Below are positions 1 through 8,985 of a DNA stretch of 64,000 nt, piece by piece. Under the pieces are notes generated by a model. It ran no database searches and was not told the DNA's origin. It worked only from the letters and a program-made list of their open reading frames with translations. The translations under genes and the position numbers were made by a program. Position 1 is the first letter of the stretch. Each line of letters opens with the position of its first letter. The DNA is from JADFDG01 sp965232985 (GTDB lineage: Bacteria; Pseudomonadota; Gammaproteobacteria; Pseudomonadales; JADFDG01): contig CBDDRC010000016.1 of NCBI GenBank assembly GCA_965232985.1, positions 24,352 to 88,351 of the forward strand. Direction: 5' to 3'.

Positions 1-2
1 TC

Positions 3-860
3 TGCGCTGCGCTTCTCCTGTTCATCGACGTTCGCTTCGGCTGGCTCAAGCCGGTACGCAACGCGTTGTCCATCGTCACTGAAACCGTGGTGACGGTCAC
101 CGATCTGCCGCGCCGTGCCTTTGTCGGCCTGGATGAGGCGATTACCACGCGTAATACGCTCACCGCAGAAAATGCACGACTGATGCAGGAAAATCTTGTC
201 CTGCAACGGCACGTGCAACGCCTTGCAGCAATGACAGCCGAGAACTCCCGTTTACGCGAACTGCTTAACTCCTCCGCATTGCTCGACAGCAACGTGCTGG
301 TTGCCGAGATCATCGGTGTTGATCCGGATCCGTCGCGTGTCGAGGTTGTCATCAACAAGGGCGCAGCCGATCAGTTGTACGTTGGCCAGCCGGTGCTGGA
401 TGCCAGCGGCATCATCGGTCAGCTCATTGCGGTTGGCCCGTCGCAGAGCCGCGTCCTCCTCATCACGGATCATCGCCACGGTCTGCCGGTTGAGATCAAC
501 CGCAACGGCGTACGCAGCATTGCCACCGGTACCGGCAAGTCGGGGCTGCTGCAACTGCAGTACCTGGCGGCCACCGCCGACATCCGTGTCGGGGATCTGC
601 TGGTGAGCTCCGGTCTTGGCGGGGTGTTCCCGCGCGGTTATCCGGTTGGCCGGGTTTCGCGGGTCGAGCGTGATCTGCGCGAGACCTTCATGCAGGTGGA
701 CGCACTGCCGACGGCTGCCATCGAGCGCAGCCGGTATGTGTTGCTGGTGTTTGCCCAGCAGTTGCAGGCGACCCTGATGCAGCAGGTCGAAGCCATGCCG
801 GTGTCGCCACAACCCGCCAAATCTGCACTGGCGCCGCCCGGGTCGGGGGCGCAGCCATGA
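3..860 (+). CDS. mreC: Rod shape-determining protein MreC (5' truncated by window edge)
   Basis: Periplasmic scaffold of the elongasome; MreC links the MreB filament system to PBP2/RodA. The frame is open from base 3 with no start codon inside the window. The first residues read as the end of a hydrophobic anchor followed by FGWLKPVRN, so the true start lies upstream. A coiled-coil segment follows (LTAENARLMQENL...ENSRLRELL), then the beta-domain with family-typical patterns such as VVINKGA, GQPVLD, SRVLLITD, DIRVGDLLVSSGLGG and GYPVGRV. The C-terminus is short and Pro/Ala-rich, without the long tail of E. coli MreC. The TGA overlaps the ATG of mreD by four bases, so the two are translationally coupled. 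mreB is expected just upstream of the window. Identity is secure from the sequence pattern; only the N-terminus is missing. Confidence 0.96.
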   Translation, partial: CAALLLFIDVRFGWLKPVRNALSIVTETVVTVTDLPRRAFVGLDEAITTRNTLTAENARLMQENLVLQRHVQRLAAMTAENSRLRELLNSSALLDSNVLVAEIIGVDPDPSRVEVVINKGAADQLYVGQPVLDASGIIGQLIAVGPSQSRVLLITDHRHGLPVEINRNGVRSIATGTGKSGLLQLQYLAATADIRVGDLLVSSGLGGVFPRGYPVGRVSRVERDLRETFMQVDALPTAAIERSRYVLLVFAQQLQATLMQQVEAMPVSPQPAKSALAPPGSGAQP

Positions 861-1345
861 AGCATGGTCGGCGTGGCGCCTGGGTGGTGGTTGTCTGCTT
901 TTTTCTGTCGCTGTTGTTGACGGTCGTGCCGCTGCCGGATTGGCTGGACTGGTTCCGGCCGTCGTTCGCATTGCTGGGCATTGTTTTCTGGTCGACTGCG
1001 TTGCCGGAGCGTTATGGCACCTGGAGCGCCTGGTGGCTGGGTCTGCTGTTCGATGCGCTGCTCGACGCGCCGCTGGGCGCGCATGCGCTGGCTTTCAGTG
1101 TGGTGGGTTTTGCTGCCAGCAGGCTCAGCGCACGGATGAAGGTGTACCCCATGCTGCATCAGGTGGTCGCTGTCGGCGTGCTGTGCGGTGCCAGCCTGAT
1201 GGTGTTGCGGCTGATCGGCAACCTCACCGGCACGACCACTTCGGCGCTGCTGCCGTACCTGTTGCCGGTGGTGACTACCGCGCTGCTGTGGCCCTGGGCG
1301 CAGGCGCTGCAGGATCGCCTGCGGCGCGCTTTCGGCGTCAATTGA
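857..1345 (+). CDS. mreD: Rod shape-determining protein MreD
   Basis: Small polytopic inner-membrane protein of the elongasome, partner of MreC. It has 162 residues, the usual length. The sequence is mostly hydrophobic with about five membrane segments (first one around residues 9-25), and has the family-like stretch WWLGLLFDALLDAPLGAHAL in the middle, matching the conserved G-x-x-x-D-x-x-x-x-x-x-x-G-x-x-A/G pattern of MreD. The ATG overlaps the mreC stop (ATGA). Its stop is followed within a few bases by maf, as in the mreBCD-maf order common to gammaproteobacteria. Confidence 0.95.
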   Translation: MKHGRRGAWVVVVCFFLSLLLTVVPLPDWLDWFRPSFALLGIVFWSTALPERYGTWSAWWLGLLFDALLDAPLGAHALAFSVVGFAASRLSARMKVYPMLHQVVAVGVLCGASLMVLRLIGNLTGTTTSALLPYLLPVVTTALLWPWAQALQDRLRRAFGVN

Positions 1346-1350
1346 CAGCC

Positions 1351-1959
1351 GTGCAGCAGCCGGATCTCGTACTTGCCTCGGCGTCGCCACGTCGGCGCGA
1401 ATTACTCGCGCAAATCGGCGTGCGCTACGGGGTGTGCGTCGCGGCTGTTGACGAGGCGGTTTTACCGGGCGAAGCGCCCGCCGCCTATGTCGAGCGACTT
1501 GCCCGCGCCAAGGCTGTTGCTGTCGTGCCGCAGGCTGGCCGGTTGCCGGTGCTCGGTGCTGATACGACGGTCGTCATTGATGAATGCATTCTCGGCAAGC
1601 CGGCAGATGCGCGTGATGCGGCGAACATGCTGCGGCGGCTTGCCGGTCGTGCGCATCGGGTGCTGACTGCGGTTGCTGTTTGCCATGGTGATCGTCTGCT
1701 GTCGCGGGTGAGCGTGACGCAGGTGTGGTTTGCGCCGCTGGACGATGCGCGTATTGACCGTTACATCGGCACCGGCGAGTCGTTCGACAAGGCCGGCGGC
1801 TACGCCATTCAGGGTTTCGGCGCCGCGCTGGTCACGCGTATCGATGGCAGTTATTCCGGCGTTGTCGGGCTGCCGCTCGTTGAGACCTGCGCGCTGCTTG
1901 ATGCCTTCGGCGTGCCGTGCTGGGGTGCCGGCAAGAACGCCAACGGGTGCGTCGCATGA
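1351..1959 (+). CDS. maf: Maf-family nucleoside triphosphate pyrophosphatase
   Basis: House-cleaning pyrophosphatase; the E. coli relative in this position (YhdE) hydrolyses dTTP and UTP. The N-terminus shows the Maf signature LASASPRRRELLAQIG, followed by VLGADTTVV, GKPADARDAANMLRRLAGR, H-R-V-L-T-A-V, and the C-terminal FDKAGGYAIQGFGA and VVGLPLVET blocks. The start is uncertain: GTG at 1351 gives 202 residues, close to the family length; an in-frame TTG at 1342 overlaps the mreD stop and would add three residues. Neither has a strong Shine-Dalgarno sequence. The stop overlaps the ATG of yhdP by four bases. In E. coli and Pseudomonas rng (RNase G) normally follows maf; here it is absent. Confidence 0.93.
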   Translation: MQQPDLVLASASPRRRELLAQIGVRYGVCVAAVDEAVLPGEAPAAYVERLARAKAVAVVPQAGRLPVLGADTTVVIDECILGKPADARDAANMLRRLAGRAHRVLTAVAVCHGDRLLSRVSVTQVWFAPLDDARIDRYIGTGESFDKAGGYAIQGFGAALVTRIDGSYSGVVGLPLVETCALLDAFGVPCWGAGKNANGCVA

Positions 1960-4900
1960 CCGGGTTTGTGGTGCGATTTTTCAACCGCGCGCGTGTTGCT
2001 CGGTGGCTCAACATGGCGTGGATTGTCGGCGCTGTCGGCGCTGTGCTGGTTGCGCTTTATGTGGTTGTCGCCGGGCAATTGCTGTTGCTGTTGCCCTCCC
2101 ATCGCGATGATATTGTTGCCTGGTTGAGTGGGCAGATCGGCATGCATGTCGAGATCGATGGCATCGCCGCCCGGATGCGCCTGTTGCGGCCGGTTGTGCA
2201 TTTGCGCGGCGTCCGTCTGTATATGGCGGCCGGCGGTGCTGATGCGGGTGAGCGTGTGCCGGTATTGGCTGTGCCTGTCGTTGATCTTGAGCTGGCGCCG
2301 CTGGCGACGGCATTGGCACGTCGTCCGATTCTCGATTTGCTGCGCGTCGAAGGCATCGATCTGGCACTGGAAGAAGGCGAGGATGGCCGTTTCCGCCTCA
2401 AAGGCATGCCGCTCAACGTCAACGACTCGCTGGCGGCCGAGCGGTTGCAGCAAATATTGCGCGGTATATACCAGCAGCAGGACATCGTGGTTGAACGCGC
2501 GCGGCTGTCGATAGATAGCGCGCAGGTGCCGGTGACGGCATTCGAAAGCATCCGCCTGCACATGCACAACGACGGCGATCGGCACGAAGTCACCGGCGCC
2601 GCAACAGCCGTGGGGCCGGGCCGTTTGCCGGTGTCATTTGTCATGCATTTTGGCGGTACGCCGGTAACGCGGGCCGACTTCGCCGCTGATCTCTGGCTGC
2701 ATCTGCAACCGTCGTCGGCCGAAGGCTGGTTGCCGCGTCGCGATGTCGGCAATCTCTGGGTCGATTCGCTGTCCGGTGGTGGTGAGGCCTGGCTGCGGTT
2801 TGAGCATGCACAGGTGGTTGGTATCACGGGTCGGGTACAGGTTAACGGCCTCGCCTTCAGTCTGGCCGATGGCAGCAAAATCGAGGGGGTGCTCGACCTC
2901 AACAGCCGCTTTCGCTGGCTGCCGCACAAGGACGGTTGGACGCTGGCGCTCGGCGGACTCCAGTTTCGCCGCCAGGGCCTGAACTGGCCGGAAACCGATG
3001 GCGCGATTGATGTCGCGCATGATGCGGCCGGCAATCTGCGGATTCGTGCTGCGCTGTCGCGTGGCAGCCTGCAGATGCTGACCAGATTCGCCGACGCACT
3101 CCCGCCGGCGCGAGCTGAACTGCGCGCCGTGCTGGAGCGCACGGCCCTGCAGGGGCAGATCGCCAATCTGCGCTTAGGCTGGGATGCTGCGGCCGAACCG
3201 GCCCAACGCTGGCGTCTGGCGACGGATTTCACGCAATTGGCGCTGCGCGCTGACGGCGCGCTGCCGGGGATCAGTGGCCTGTCCGGCCATCTTGAATTGC
3301 TACCCCAGGTCGGCATGGTGGCAATGCGCGCGCAGGCGGCAACAGTTACGTTGCCGACAATGTTTGCCGCACCGCTGACGCTGGATGAGGCCGCGTTGCG
3401 GGCGGTTTGGCGTCACGATGCGGGTGGTTGGCAGGTGCGCACTGACCGCTTCACGCTACGCAACGCTGATGCGCGCGCCAGCGGGTTGGCGACGCTGGAA
3501 GTGCCCGCAGGCAGCGCCTCGCCGCGTTTGCAACTGCTGGGGTTGGTCGAAGACGGCAACGCGCAGGCGACGCTGCGCTATCTGCCGCTGGCGACGAGCG
3601 AAGGTTTGCGCAACTGGTTGTCACAGGCAGGGATCGATGGCCATCTGCGTCGCGGCTCGTTCCTGTTCGACGGGCCCTTGCGCAAAGAGCCGGCGCTGTT
3701 GGCGCAGCGCACGTTTCAGATGCGCTTCGAGGCTGATGCCATCAAGTTGAATTTTTTGCCGGGGTGGCCGGCGTACAGCGGCGAGGATGCCGATGTCCTG
3801 GTGTCTGCCGGCCGGGTGGACGGGCGCGGCCGGCAGGGGCGATTGCTTGACAGCGTGCTGAACGATATCCACCTCACCATTACGCCGCCGGCGGAAAGTG
3901 TTGTGTCTGGGGAAGGTTCGGCAACTCAGGTCGCGGCGCCATCGCAACTGCTTGCGCAGGCGCATGTTGATGGCGGTCTTGCCGATGTGTTCACAATTTT
4001 CGGTGCTACGCCGTTGCGCACGGTTGTGCCTGCGGAGTTGTTGCGCTGGCGCGGCGACGGGCGGCTGAGCGCCGATGTGGAGGTGGCGGTGGCGCTCGGT
4101 GCTGCCACGTCGCCGCGCGTGACGGTCGGTGGTGCGATCAGCGGCGCTACCCTGACGGCCGCTGCGCATGCGCTTGAGGTCAGTGACGTTTCCGGAAAAG
4201 TTCAGTTCGACACAATCGATGGATTTTCCGGGCAGGATTTGCGTGGCCGCGTGCTTGGCAGTGCGCTGGTCGGCAGTGCGAGAACCGTGCTGCAGGATGG
4301 TCGCCAGCAAACGCTCGTCGATTTGCGCGGGCGCCTGAACATGCAGCCAGTCAACGCCTGGTTGCAGGTGCCGGTGCTCAATGTGTTGAAGGGTGAGTCC
4401 GACGCCGCACTCGTCCTGCGCTTCGACACCGCGCGCGGCGGCAACGCGCAACTGGAAGTGCGCAGCGACCTGCGTGGCATTTCCTCCGCGGCACCGGCGC
4501 CGCTGGGGAAGCCGGCGAAGTCGGCAGTCGATACGCGGTTGTCTTACGGGCTGGGCACCGAAACACCACGCTTGACGTTGCTGTCCGGGAAGATGTTGGC
4601 GGCAGATGTCACGTTGAAAAACGGCACGCCTCTGTTCGGTGCGATTGCGCTTGGCAGCACGCGGCTGCCGCCAAGTGCGGGTAACGGGCTGGTCATTGAG
4701 GGCAGCGCTCCGACAATTTCCATCGTCGACTGGCTGGCGTTTACCGGGCAGATGACCGGCGACACGAGTAAGCCGTCAGTGCAGGATTTTTCACTCGCGG
4801 GGGCACTCGCGGGCATTGCCGGATTGGGTGAGCGTTTGCAGCGTATCAATGTGACGGCCGATCGCATGGATATCGGGGTGCTGCCACTGGAGGCGGCCAC

Positions 4901-5942
4901 GCTGCGGATGGGGCGCGACGCAGCCGGCTGGTCAGTGAGCATTGACAGTCGCTCGCTGCGTGGGCAGTTGCTGCTGCCTGACGGTTATCGTGCGCGTGGT
5001 GAACAGCCGGATGATCGGCCGCTGGTGGTGCAGATCAATACGCTGACGCTGCCGACCGCGACGGCAGCACGACTGGGCAGCGCCAACGAGCTGCAGCCGG
5101 CGACGATCCCGCACATGGCGCTCGCGCTCAACAATATTCGCATCGGCAACGACGATTACGGCAGTTGGTCGCTGGAGACGATCCCGGATCAACAGGGCGT
5201 GCGCCTCAGGGATGTGCATGGCGCATACCGTGCGCTCGACATTCAGGGCCAGGGCACCTGGACGGCGGTGCCAGGTGGCGCGACGCGCACGCAATTTGTC
5301 GGCACGGCCAGCGCTGACGATCTGGCCCGCGTCAGCGAGGCCTTTGGTTTCGCGCCCAATATCAGTTCGGTGCAGGCAAAGATGTCCTTTGATTTTGCCT
5401 GGGCGGGCCGGCCGGTCGATTTCGACCTGCTCAAGGTAACCGGCACGGCCGCGCTTGATTTTCGCGACGGACGTTTCATCACCGATTCGGCAAAGTCGCA
5501 GGCGCTGCGCGCCTTGGGCGTGTTCAACGTCAGCACCTGGCAGCGGCGCCTGAAATTCGATTTCTCGGATCTGTACAAAAAAGGCGTGGCATTTGACAGC
5601 CTGACAGCCGATCTCGCTATCGATGCCGGCCGCCTGACAACGGAGAATCTGCGGGTGAAAGGCCCTTCGGCCATGTTTGAACTTTCCGGCAGCACGGATC
5701 TTGCATCGCATCTGCTTGACACCCGGTTGCAGGTGACGCTGCCGGTGAACAGCAACCTGTATGTGGGTTGCCTGGCGGGGCTGGTGGCCTGTGCCGGCAT
5801 TGTCGCGGTGGAGCGGCTGTGGGGTGATCGCCTGGAAAAAATGACGATGCTGACCTATGAGGTCAGTGGCGTCTGGGAAGACCCGCAGGTGAAACAGGTG
5901 GAAGGCGACGGCACGGCGGCCGACGTCAAGGAGAAACAATAA
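1956..5942 (+). CDS. yhdP: YhdP family AsmA-like phospholipid transport protein
   Basis: Very large protein (1328 residues; E. coli YhdP is about 1266) of the AsmA-like/bridge-like superfamily, which together with TamB and YdbH is implicated in moving phospholipids from inner to outer membrane. It has one N-terminal membrane anchor (about residues 20-46), then a long periplasmic region built of repetitive beta-strand blocks (DUF3971 type). A conserved C-terminal region includes FRDGRFITDSAKSQALRALGVFNVSTW and the hydrophobic-amphipathic end around VNSNLYVGCLAGLVACAGIVA. The ATG at 1956 overlaps the maf stop; an upstream in-frame start at 1917 inside maf is less likely. The neighbours (maf before, nitrilase and tldD after) match the Pseudomonas order as I recall it, apart from the missing rng. 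Confidence 0.93.
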   Translation: MTGFVVRFFNRARVARWLNMAWIVGAVGAVLVALYVVVAGQLLLLLPSHRDDIVAWLSGQIGMHVEIDGIAARMRLLRPVVHLRGVRLYMAAGGADAGERVPVLAVPVVDLELAPLATALARRPILDLLRVEGIDLALEEGEDGRFRLKGMPLNVNDSLAAERLQQILRGIYQQQDIVVERARLSIDSAQVPVTAFESIRLHMHNDGDRHEVTGAATAVGPGRLPVSFVMHFGGTPVTRADFAADLWLHLQPSSAEGWLPRRDVGNLWVDSLSGGGEAWLRFEHAQVVGITGRVQVNGLAFSLADGSKIEGVLDLNSRFRWLPHKDGWTLALGGLQFRRQGLNWPETDGAIDVAHDAAGNLRIRAALSRGSLQMLTRFADALPPARAELRAVLERTALQGQIANLRLGWDAAAEPAQRWRLATDFTQLALRADGALPGISGLSGHLELLPQVGMVAMRAQAATVTLPTMFAAPLTLDEAALRAVWRHDAGGWQVRTDRFTLRNADARASGLATLEVPAGSASPRLQLLGLVEDGNAQATLRYLPLATSEGLRNWLSQAGIDGHLRRGSFLFDGPLRKEPALLAQRTFQMRFEADAIKLNFLPGWPAYSGEDADVLVSAGRVDGRGRQGRLLDSVLNDIHLTITPPAESVVSGEGSATQVAAPSQLLAQAHVDGGLADVFTIFGATPLRTVVPAELLRWRGDGRLSADVEVAVALGAATSPRVTVGGAISGATLTAAAHALEVSDVSGKVQFDTIDGFSGQDLRGRVLGSALVGSARTVLQDGRQQTLVDLRGRLNMQPVNAWLQVPVLNVLKGESDAALVLRFDTARGGNAQLEVRSDLRGISSAAPAPLGKPAKSAVDTRLSYGLGTETPRLTLLSGKMLAADVTLKNGTPLFGAIALGSTRLPPSAGNGLVIEGSAPTISIVDWLAFTGQMTGDTSKPSVQDFSLAGALAGIAGLGERLQRINVTADRMDIGVLPLEAATLRMGRDAAGWSVSIDSRSLRGQLLLPDGYRARGEQPDDRPLVVQINTLTLPTATAARLGSANELQPATIPHMALALNNIRIGNDDYGSWSLETIPDQQGVRLRDVHGAYRALDIQGQGTWTAVPGGATRTQFVGTASADDLARVSEAFGFAPNISSVQAKMSFDFAWAGRPVDFDLLKVTGTAALDFRDGRFITDSAKSQALRALGVFNVSTWQRRLKFDFSDLYKKGVAFDSLTADLAIDAGRLTTENLRVKGPSAMFELSGSTDLASHLLDTRLQVTLPVNSNLYVGCLAGLVACAGIVAVERLWGDRLEKMTMLTYEVSGVWEDPQVKQVEGDGTAADVKEKQ

Positions 5943-5943
5943 C

Positions 5944-6843
5944 GTGCAGAGTGTGCAGGCAGCTGTCGTGCAGATGGTCAGTGGCCGTGAGCCGGCGCAA
6001 AACCTTGCGGCCGCAGCGCGGCTGGTTGGCGAAGCGGCGGCGGCGGGCGCGCAACTCGTAGTGTTGCCCGAAAATTTTGCGGCTTACAATCCGGTGGATT
6101 TGCCGGCGCTGGCCGAGGAAGCCGGCGACAACAGTGCGCCATTGCAGTCATTTCTGGCGCAGCTTGCGCGGCGGCACCGTATCTGGCTGGTTGGCGGCAG
6201 TATTCCGCTGCGGCCCGTGCCTGCCGGCTGCGATCTGCGGGTATTTGCGAGCTGTCTGGTTTATTCGCCGGCCGGCGAACTTGCCGCGCGCTACGACAAG
6301 CTGCATCTGTTCGATGTCGATATTGCCGATGCTCAGGGCCGTTATCGCGAGTCCGAGCGCTTTCGTTGCGGCGACGCTGTGGTGGTGGTCGAGACGCCGT
6401 TTGGTCGCATCGGTATCGCCATTTGTTACGATTTGCGTTTCCCCGAGCTGTTCCGCGCCCAGGTCGAGCGTGGTGCGGAAATCATTGTGCTGCCGAGCGC
6501 ATTTACGCGCCTCACCGGGCAGGCGCACTGGGAAATCCTGGTGCGTGCCCGCGCCATCGAAAACACCTGTTTTGTGCTGGCCGCAGGCCAGGGCGGACGC
6601 CATGATGAGCGGCGCGAAACCTTCGGACACAGCATGATCGTCGATCCCTGGGGTGTGGTGCTTGCCGGCCTTGATGAGGGCGAGGGTGTGGCCGTCGCCC
6701 GGCTCGATGCGCGTACGCTCAGCGATGTGCGTGCACGTCTGCCGTCGATTGAACATCGCCGGCTGCGTGGTGCGCAGCCGGTGCAGCGGCCGGGAAAATC
6801 CAGTGCCCTGTTTGACCACAACACCCGCCCCGAAAACGAGTGA
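5944..6843 (+). CDS. Carbon-nitrogen hydrolase (Nit/deaminated glutathione amidase-like)
   Basis: Nitrilase-superfamily amidase of 299 residues. The catalytic triad is visible: Glu43 (LVVLPENFA), Lys119 (RYDKLHLFDVD) and Cys161 (GIAICYDLRFPELFR). The YDKLHLFDVD and CYDLRFPELFR blocks resemble the Nit1/Nit2/YbeM group, for which hydrolysis of deaminated glutathione is the best-supported activity; the exact substrate here is an inference. The start is GTG at 5944, two bases after the yhdP stop. The stop overlaps the tldD start by four bases (GTGA). No signal peptide is seen, so it is cytosolic. It belongs to the mreC-to-tldD gene run and is probably cotranscribed with it. Confidence 0.88.
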   Translation: MQSVQAAVVQMVSGREPAQNLAAAARLVGEAAAAGAQLVVLPENFAAYNPVDLPALAEEAGDNSAPLQSFLAQLARRHRIWLVGGSIPLRPVPAGCDLRVFASCLVYSPAGELAARYDKLHLFDVDIADAQGRYRESERFRCGDAVVVVETPFGRIGIAICYDLRFPELFRAQVERGAEIIVLPSAFTRLTGQAHWEILVRARAIENTCFVLAAGQGGRHDERRETFGHSMIVDPWGVVLAGLDEGEGVAVARLDARTLSDVRARLPSIEHRRLRGAQPVQRPGKSSALFDHNTRPENE

Positions 6844-8303
6844 CTGCCGCGATGAATGACGCTCTTGCTACCGCCGAACGCGAAATTCTCGCCCCTGCTC
6901 ATCTTGATCGGGCGGCGCTTGTGCGTGTGCTCGACAGCATGCTCAGCCGCGACATCGCCATGGCCGATTTGTATTTCCAGTGGAGTCGCCACGAGTCGTG
7001 GCTGCTTGAAGACGGCATCGTCAAGGAAGGTGCGCATGGCATCGAGCAGGGTGTTGGTGTGCGGGCGATCAGCGGCGAGAAAACCGGGTTTGCCTATTCC
7101 GACAGCATCGCGCTGCCGGAATTGATGCAGGCGGCGGGCGCCGCCCAGGGCATCGCCCGTGCGGGCCAGCAAAAACGCGTGCCGGTATTTGCCGCGCGGG
7201 CAACAGCACCGCTGTACATCGCCGCCAATCCGCTCGATGTGTTGCCCGGCGCGGAAAAAATCGCGCTGCTCAAGCGCCTCGATGCGTTGGCCCGCGCCCT
7301 TGATTCGCGCATTACCCAGGTGCAGGTATCGCTCGCCGGTGAACACGAGTACATGCTGGTTGCCGCCAGCGACGGCACGCTCGCCGCCGATGTACGGCCG
7401 CTGGTGCGCCTCAATGTCTCGGTGCTGGCCGAGGACAATGGCCGCCGCGAGCGCGGCTCGTCCGGTGGCGGCGGTCGCGTCGACTATCGCTGGTTTCTGG
7501 AACCTGATCGTGCCGGTGAGCGTGCGGAAAGTTATGTGCGCGAAGCGGTGCGCGTTGCACTGTTGAATCTGGCGGCGGTGCCGGCGCCGGCCGGCCGCAT
7601 GCCGGTGGTGCTCGGGCCGGGCTGGCCGGGTGTGTTGCTGCATGAGGCCGTTGGCCACGGTCTGGAGGGTGATTTCAATCGCAAGGGCAGTTCGATGTAT
7701 GCCGGCCGCATGGGCCAGCAGGTGGCATCGCGTCTTTGCACGATAGTCGACGACGGCACAATGGTGAATCGTCGCGGTTCACTCACTGTCGACGATGAAG
7801 GCACACCAACGCAACGCACCACGCTGATCGAGAACGGCATCCTCACCGGCTACATGCAGGACAAGATGAACGCACAGTTGATGGGCGTTGCGCAGACCGG
7901 CAACGGCCGGCGTGAATCCTATGCGCACCTGCCGATGCCGCGCATGACCAATACCTACATGCTGGCCGGTGCAGCCGATCCGGCGGACATGATCCGGTCG
8001 GTGAAGCGCGGAATATATGCCGCGAATTTCGGCGGCGGGCAGGTCGACATCACCAGCGGCAAGTTCGTGTTCTCCACCACCGAGGCCTATTTGATCGAAG
8101 ACGGAAAAATCACCCGGCCGGTGAAGGGCGCCACACTGATCGGCAGTGGCCCGGAGGTGATGAATCGCGTGTCGATGGTTGGCAACGATCTCGCGCTCGA
8201 TGGCGGCGTTGGCACCTGCGGGAAAGACGGGCAGAGCGTGCCGGTGGGTGTTGGTCAACCGACTTTATTGATTGATGAGATCGTGGTGGGCGGGACGGCT
8301 TGA
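6840..8303 (+). CDS. tldD: Metalloprotease TldD
   Basis: Cytoplasmic zinc metalloprotease subunit that works as a heterodimer with PmbA/TldE, known in E. coli for microcin B17 maturation and CcdA degradation. It has 487 residues (E. coli 481). The HExxxH metal motif is at residues 268-273 (HEAVGH), within a conserved block LLHEAVGHGLEGDFNRKGSSMYAGRMG. The C-terminal half has typical family stretches such as GRRESYAHLPMPRMTNTYM, YAANFGGGQVDITSGKFVFS and GTCGKDGQSVPVGVGQPTLL. GTG at 6840 overlaps the preceding stop; an in-frame ATG at 6852 is a possible alternative. The partner pmbA lies at 8986 beyond the converging darP gene, so the two subunits are encoded about 0.7 kb apart. Confidence 0.97.
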   Translation: MTAAMNDALATAEREILAPAHLDRAALVRVLDSMLSRDIAMADLYFQWSRHESWLLEDGIVKEGAHGIEQGVGVRAISGEKTGFAYSDSIALPELMQAAGAAQGIARAGQQKRVPVFAARATAPLYIAANPLDVLPGAEKIALLKRLDALARALDSRITQVQVSLAGEHEYMLVAASDGTLAADVRPLVRLNVSVLAEDNGRRERGSSGGGGRVDYRWFLEPDRAGERAESYVREAVRVALLNLAAVPAPAGRMPVVLGPGWPGVLLHEAVGHGLEGDFNRKGSSMYAGRMGQQVASRLCTIVDDGTMVNRRGSLTVDDEGTPTQRTTLIENGILTGYMQDKMNAQLMGVAQTGNGRRESYAHLPMPRMTNTYMLAGAADPADMIRSVKRGIYAANFGGGQVDITSGKFVFSTTEAYLIEDGKITRPVKGATLIGSGPEVMNRVSMVGNDLALDGGVGTCGKDGQSVPVGVGQPTLLIDEIVVGGTA

Positions 8304-8306
8304 GGA

Positions 8307-8831
8307 TCACGCCTCGGTGAGCGTTTTCAACAACTGGAACAACTTCTGGTAATTCTGGCTCTTCGGGATGTTGCCCGGCGGTACGCCGGCTTCGATCGCC
8401 TTCGCCATTTCCTCGCGCTCCTTGCGCGCGTTGCGGATCAATTGCCGCAGATGGGTAACGTCGATGTCGGGGTGTCGGGCGATGAATGTCTGCACGGCTT
8501 CGTCGTCGGCAACCAGCGTATCGCGCAGGCGCTCCATGCGTGCCAGCCGGCTCGGGTCGGTCAGCGCTTCGTAGGCATCGCGCACTTCCTCGCCGTTGCC
8601 CTCACGCAGCAGGCGGCCGATGTATTGCAGGTGCCGGCGCTTGGCTTCCCAGGATTTCATCTTCTTCCAGTCGGCGACGGCCTGCGCGGTGCGCTCGTCG
8701 AGCGGCAGCCTGGCGGCAGTCGCCGGCGGCAGTTCGAGCAGCATTTCGCCGAAATCCTGCAGCTCGTGCATCTGCTTCTTGCGCTTGGTCTTGCTGAGCG
8801 CGCCGGGCAGCGGCGGAATGTCGTCGGTCAT
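8307..8831 (-). CDS. darP: Ribosome-associated protein DarP/YjgA
   Basis: DUF615 family protein of 174 residues that binds the large ribosomal subunit and helps late 50S assembly (known for E. coli YjgA, 183 residues). The core matches the family: an S-K-(S/T)-x-x-K-R-(E/K) segment near the start (ALSKTKRKKQMHEL), a central WEAKRRHLQYIGRLLRE block, and the C-terminal IDVTHLRQLIRNARKEREEM and NYQKLFQLLKTL. The ATG at 8831 (MTDDIPPLPG) is chosen because the family starts with a short acidic tail before this segment. A longer reading frame extends 25 residues further but would run into the pmbA promoter region. It is divergent from pmbA, as in E. coli, and converges on tldD with three bases between the stops. 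Confidence 0.93.
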   Translation of the reverse strand: MTDDIPPLPGALSKTKRKKQMHELQDFGEMLLELPPATAARLPLDERTAQAVADWKKMKSWEAKRRHLQYIGRLLREGNGEEVRDAYEALTDPSRLARMERLRDTLVADDEAVQTFIARHPDIDVTHLRQLIRNARKEREEMAKAIEAGVPPGNIPKSQNYQKLFQLLKTLTEA

Positions 8832-8985
8832 GAGGCGGAATCGATGCGGATTTCGACGGGGAAAAGGGCGGGTGTTACCATCGCTGCGGATTGTAGCAGA
8901 AGCCATGCCTGAGTCCGTCGCTGCGCGGATCGTCCTTGCCGGCCCACTGACTTTGCCAATACTGCCTTACCAATGGAGTGCTACG

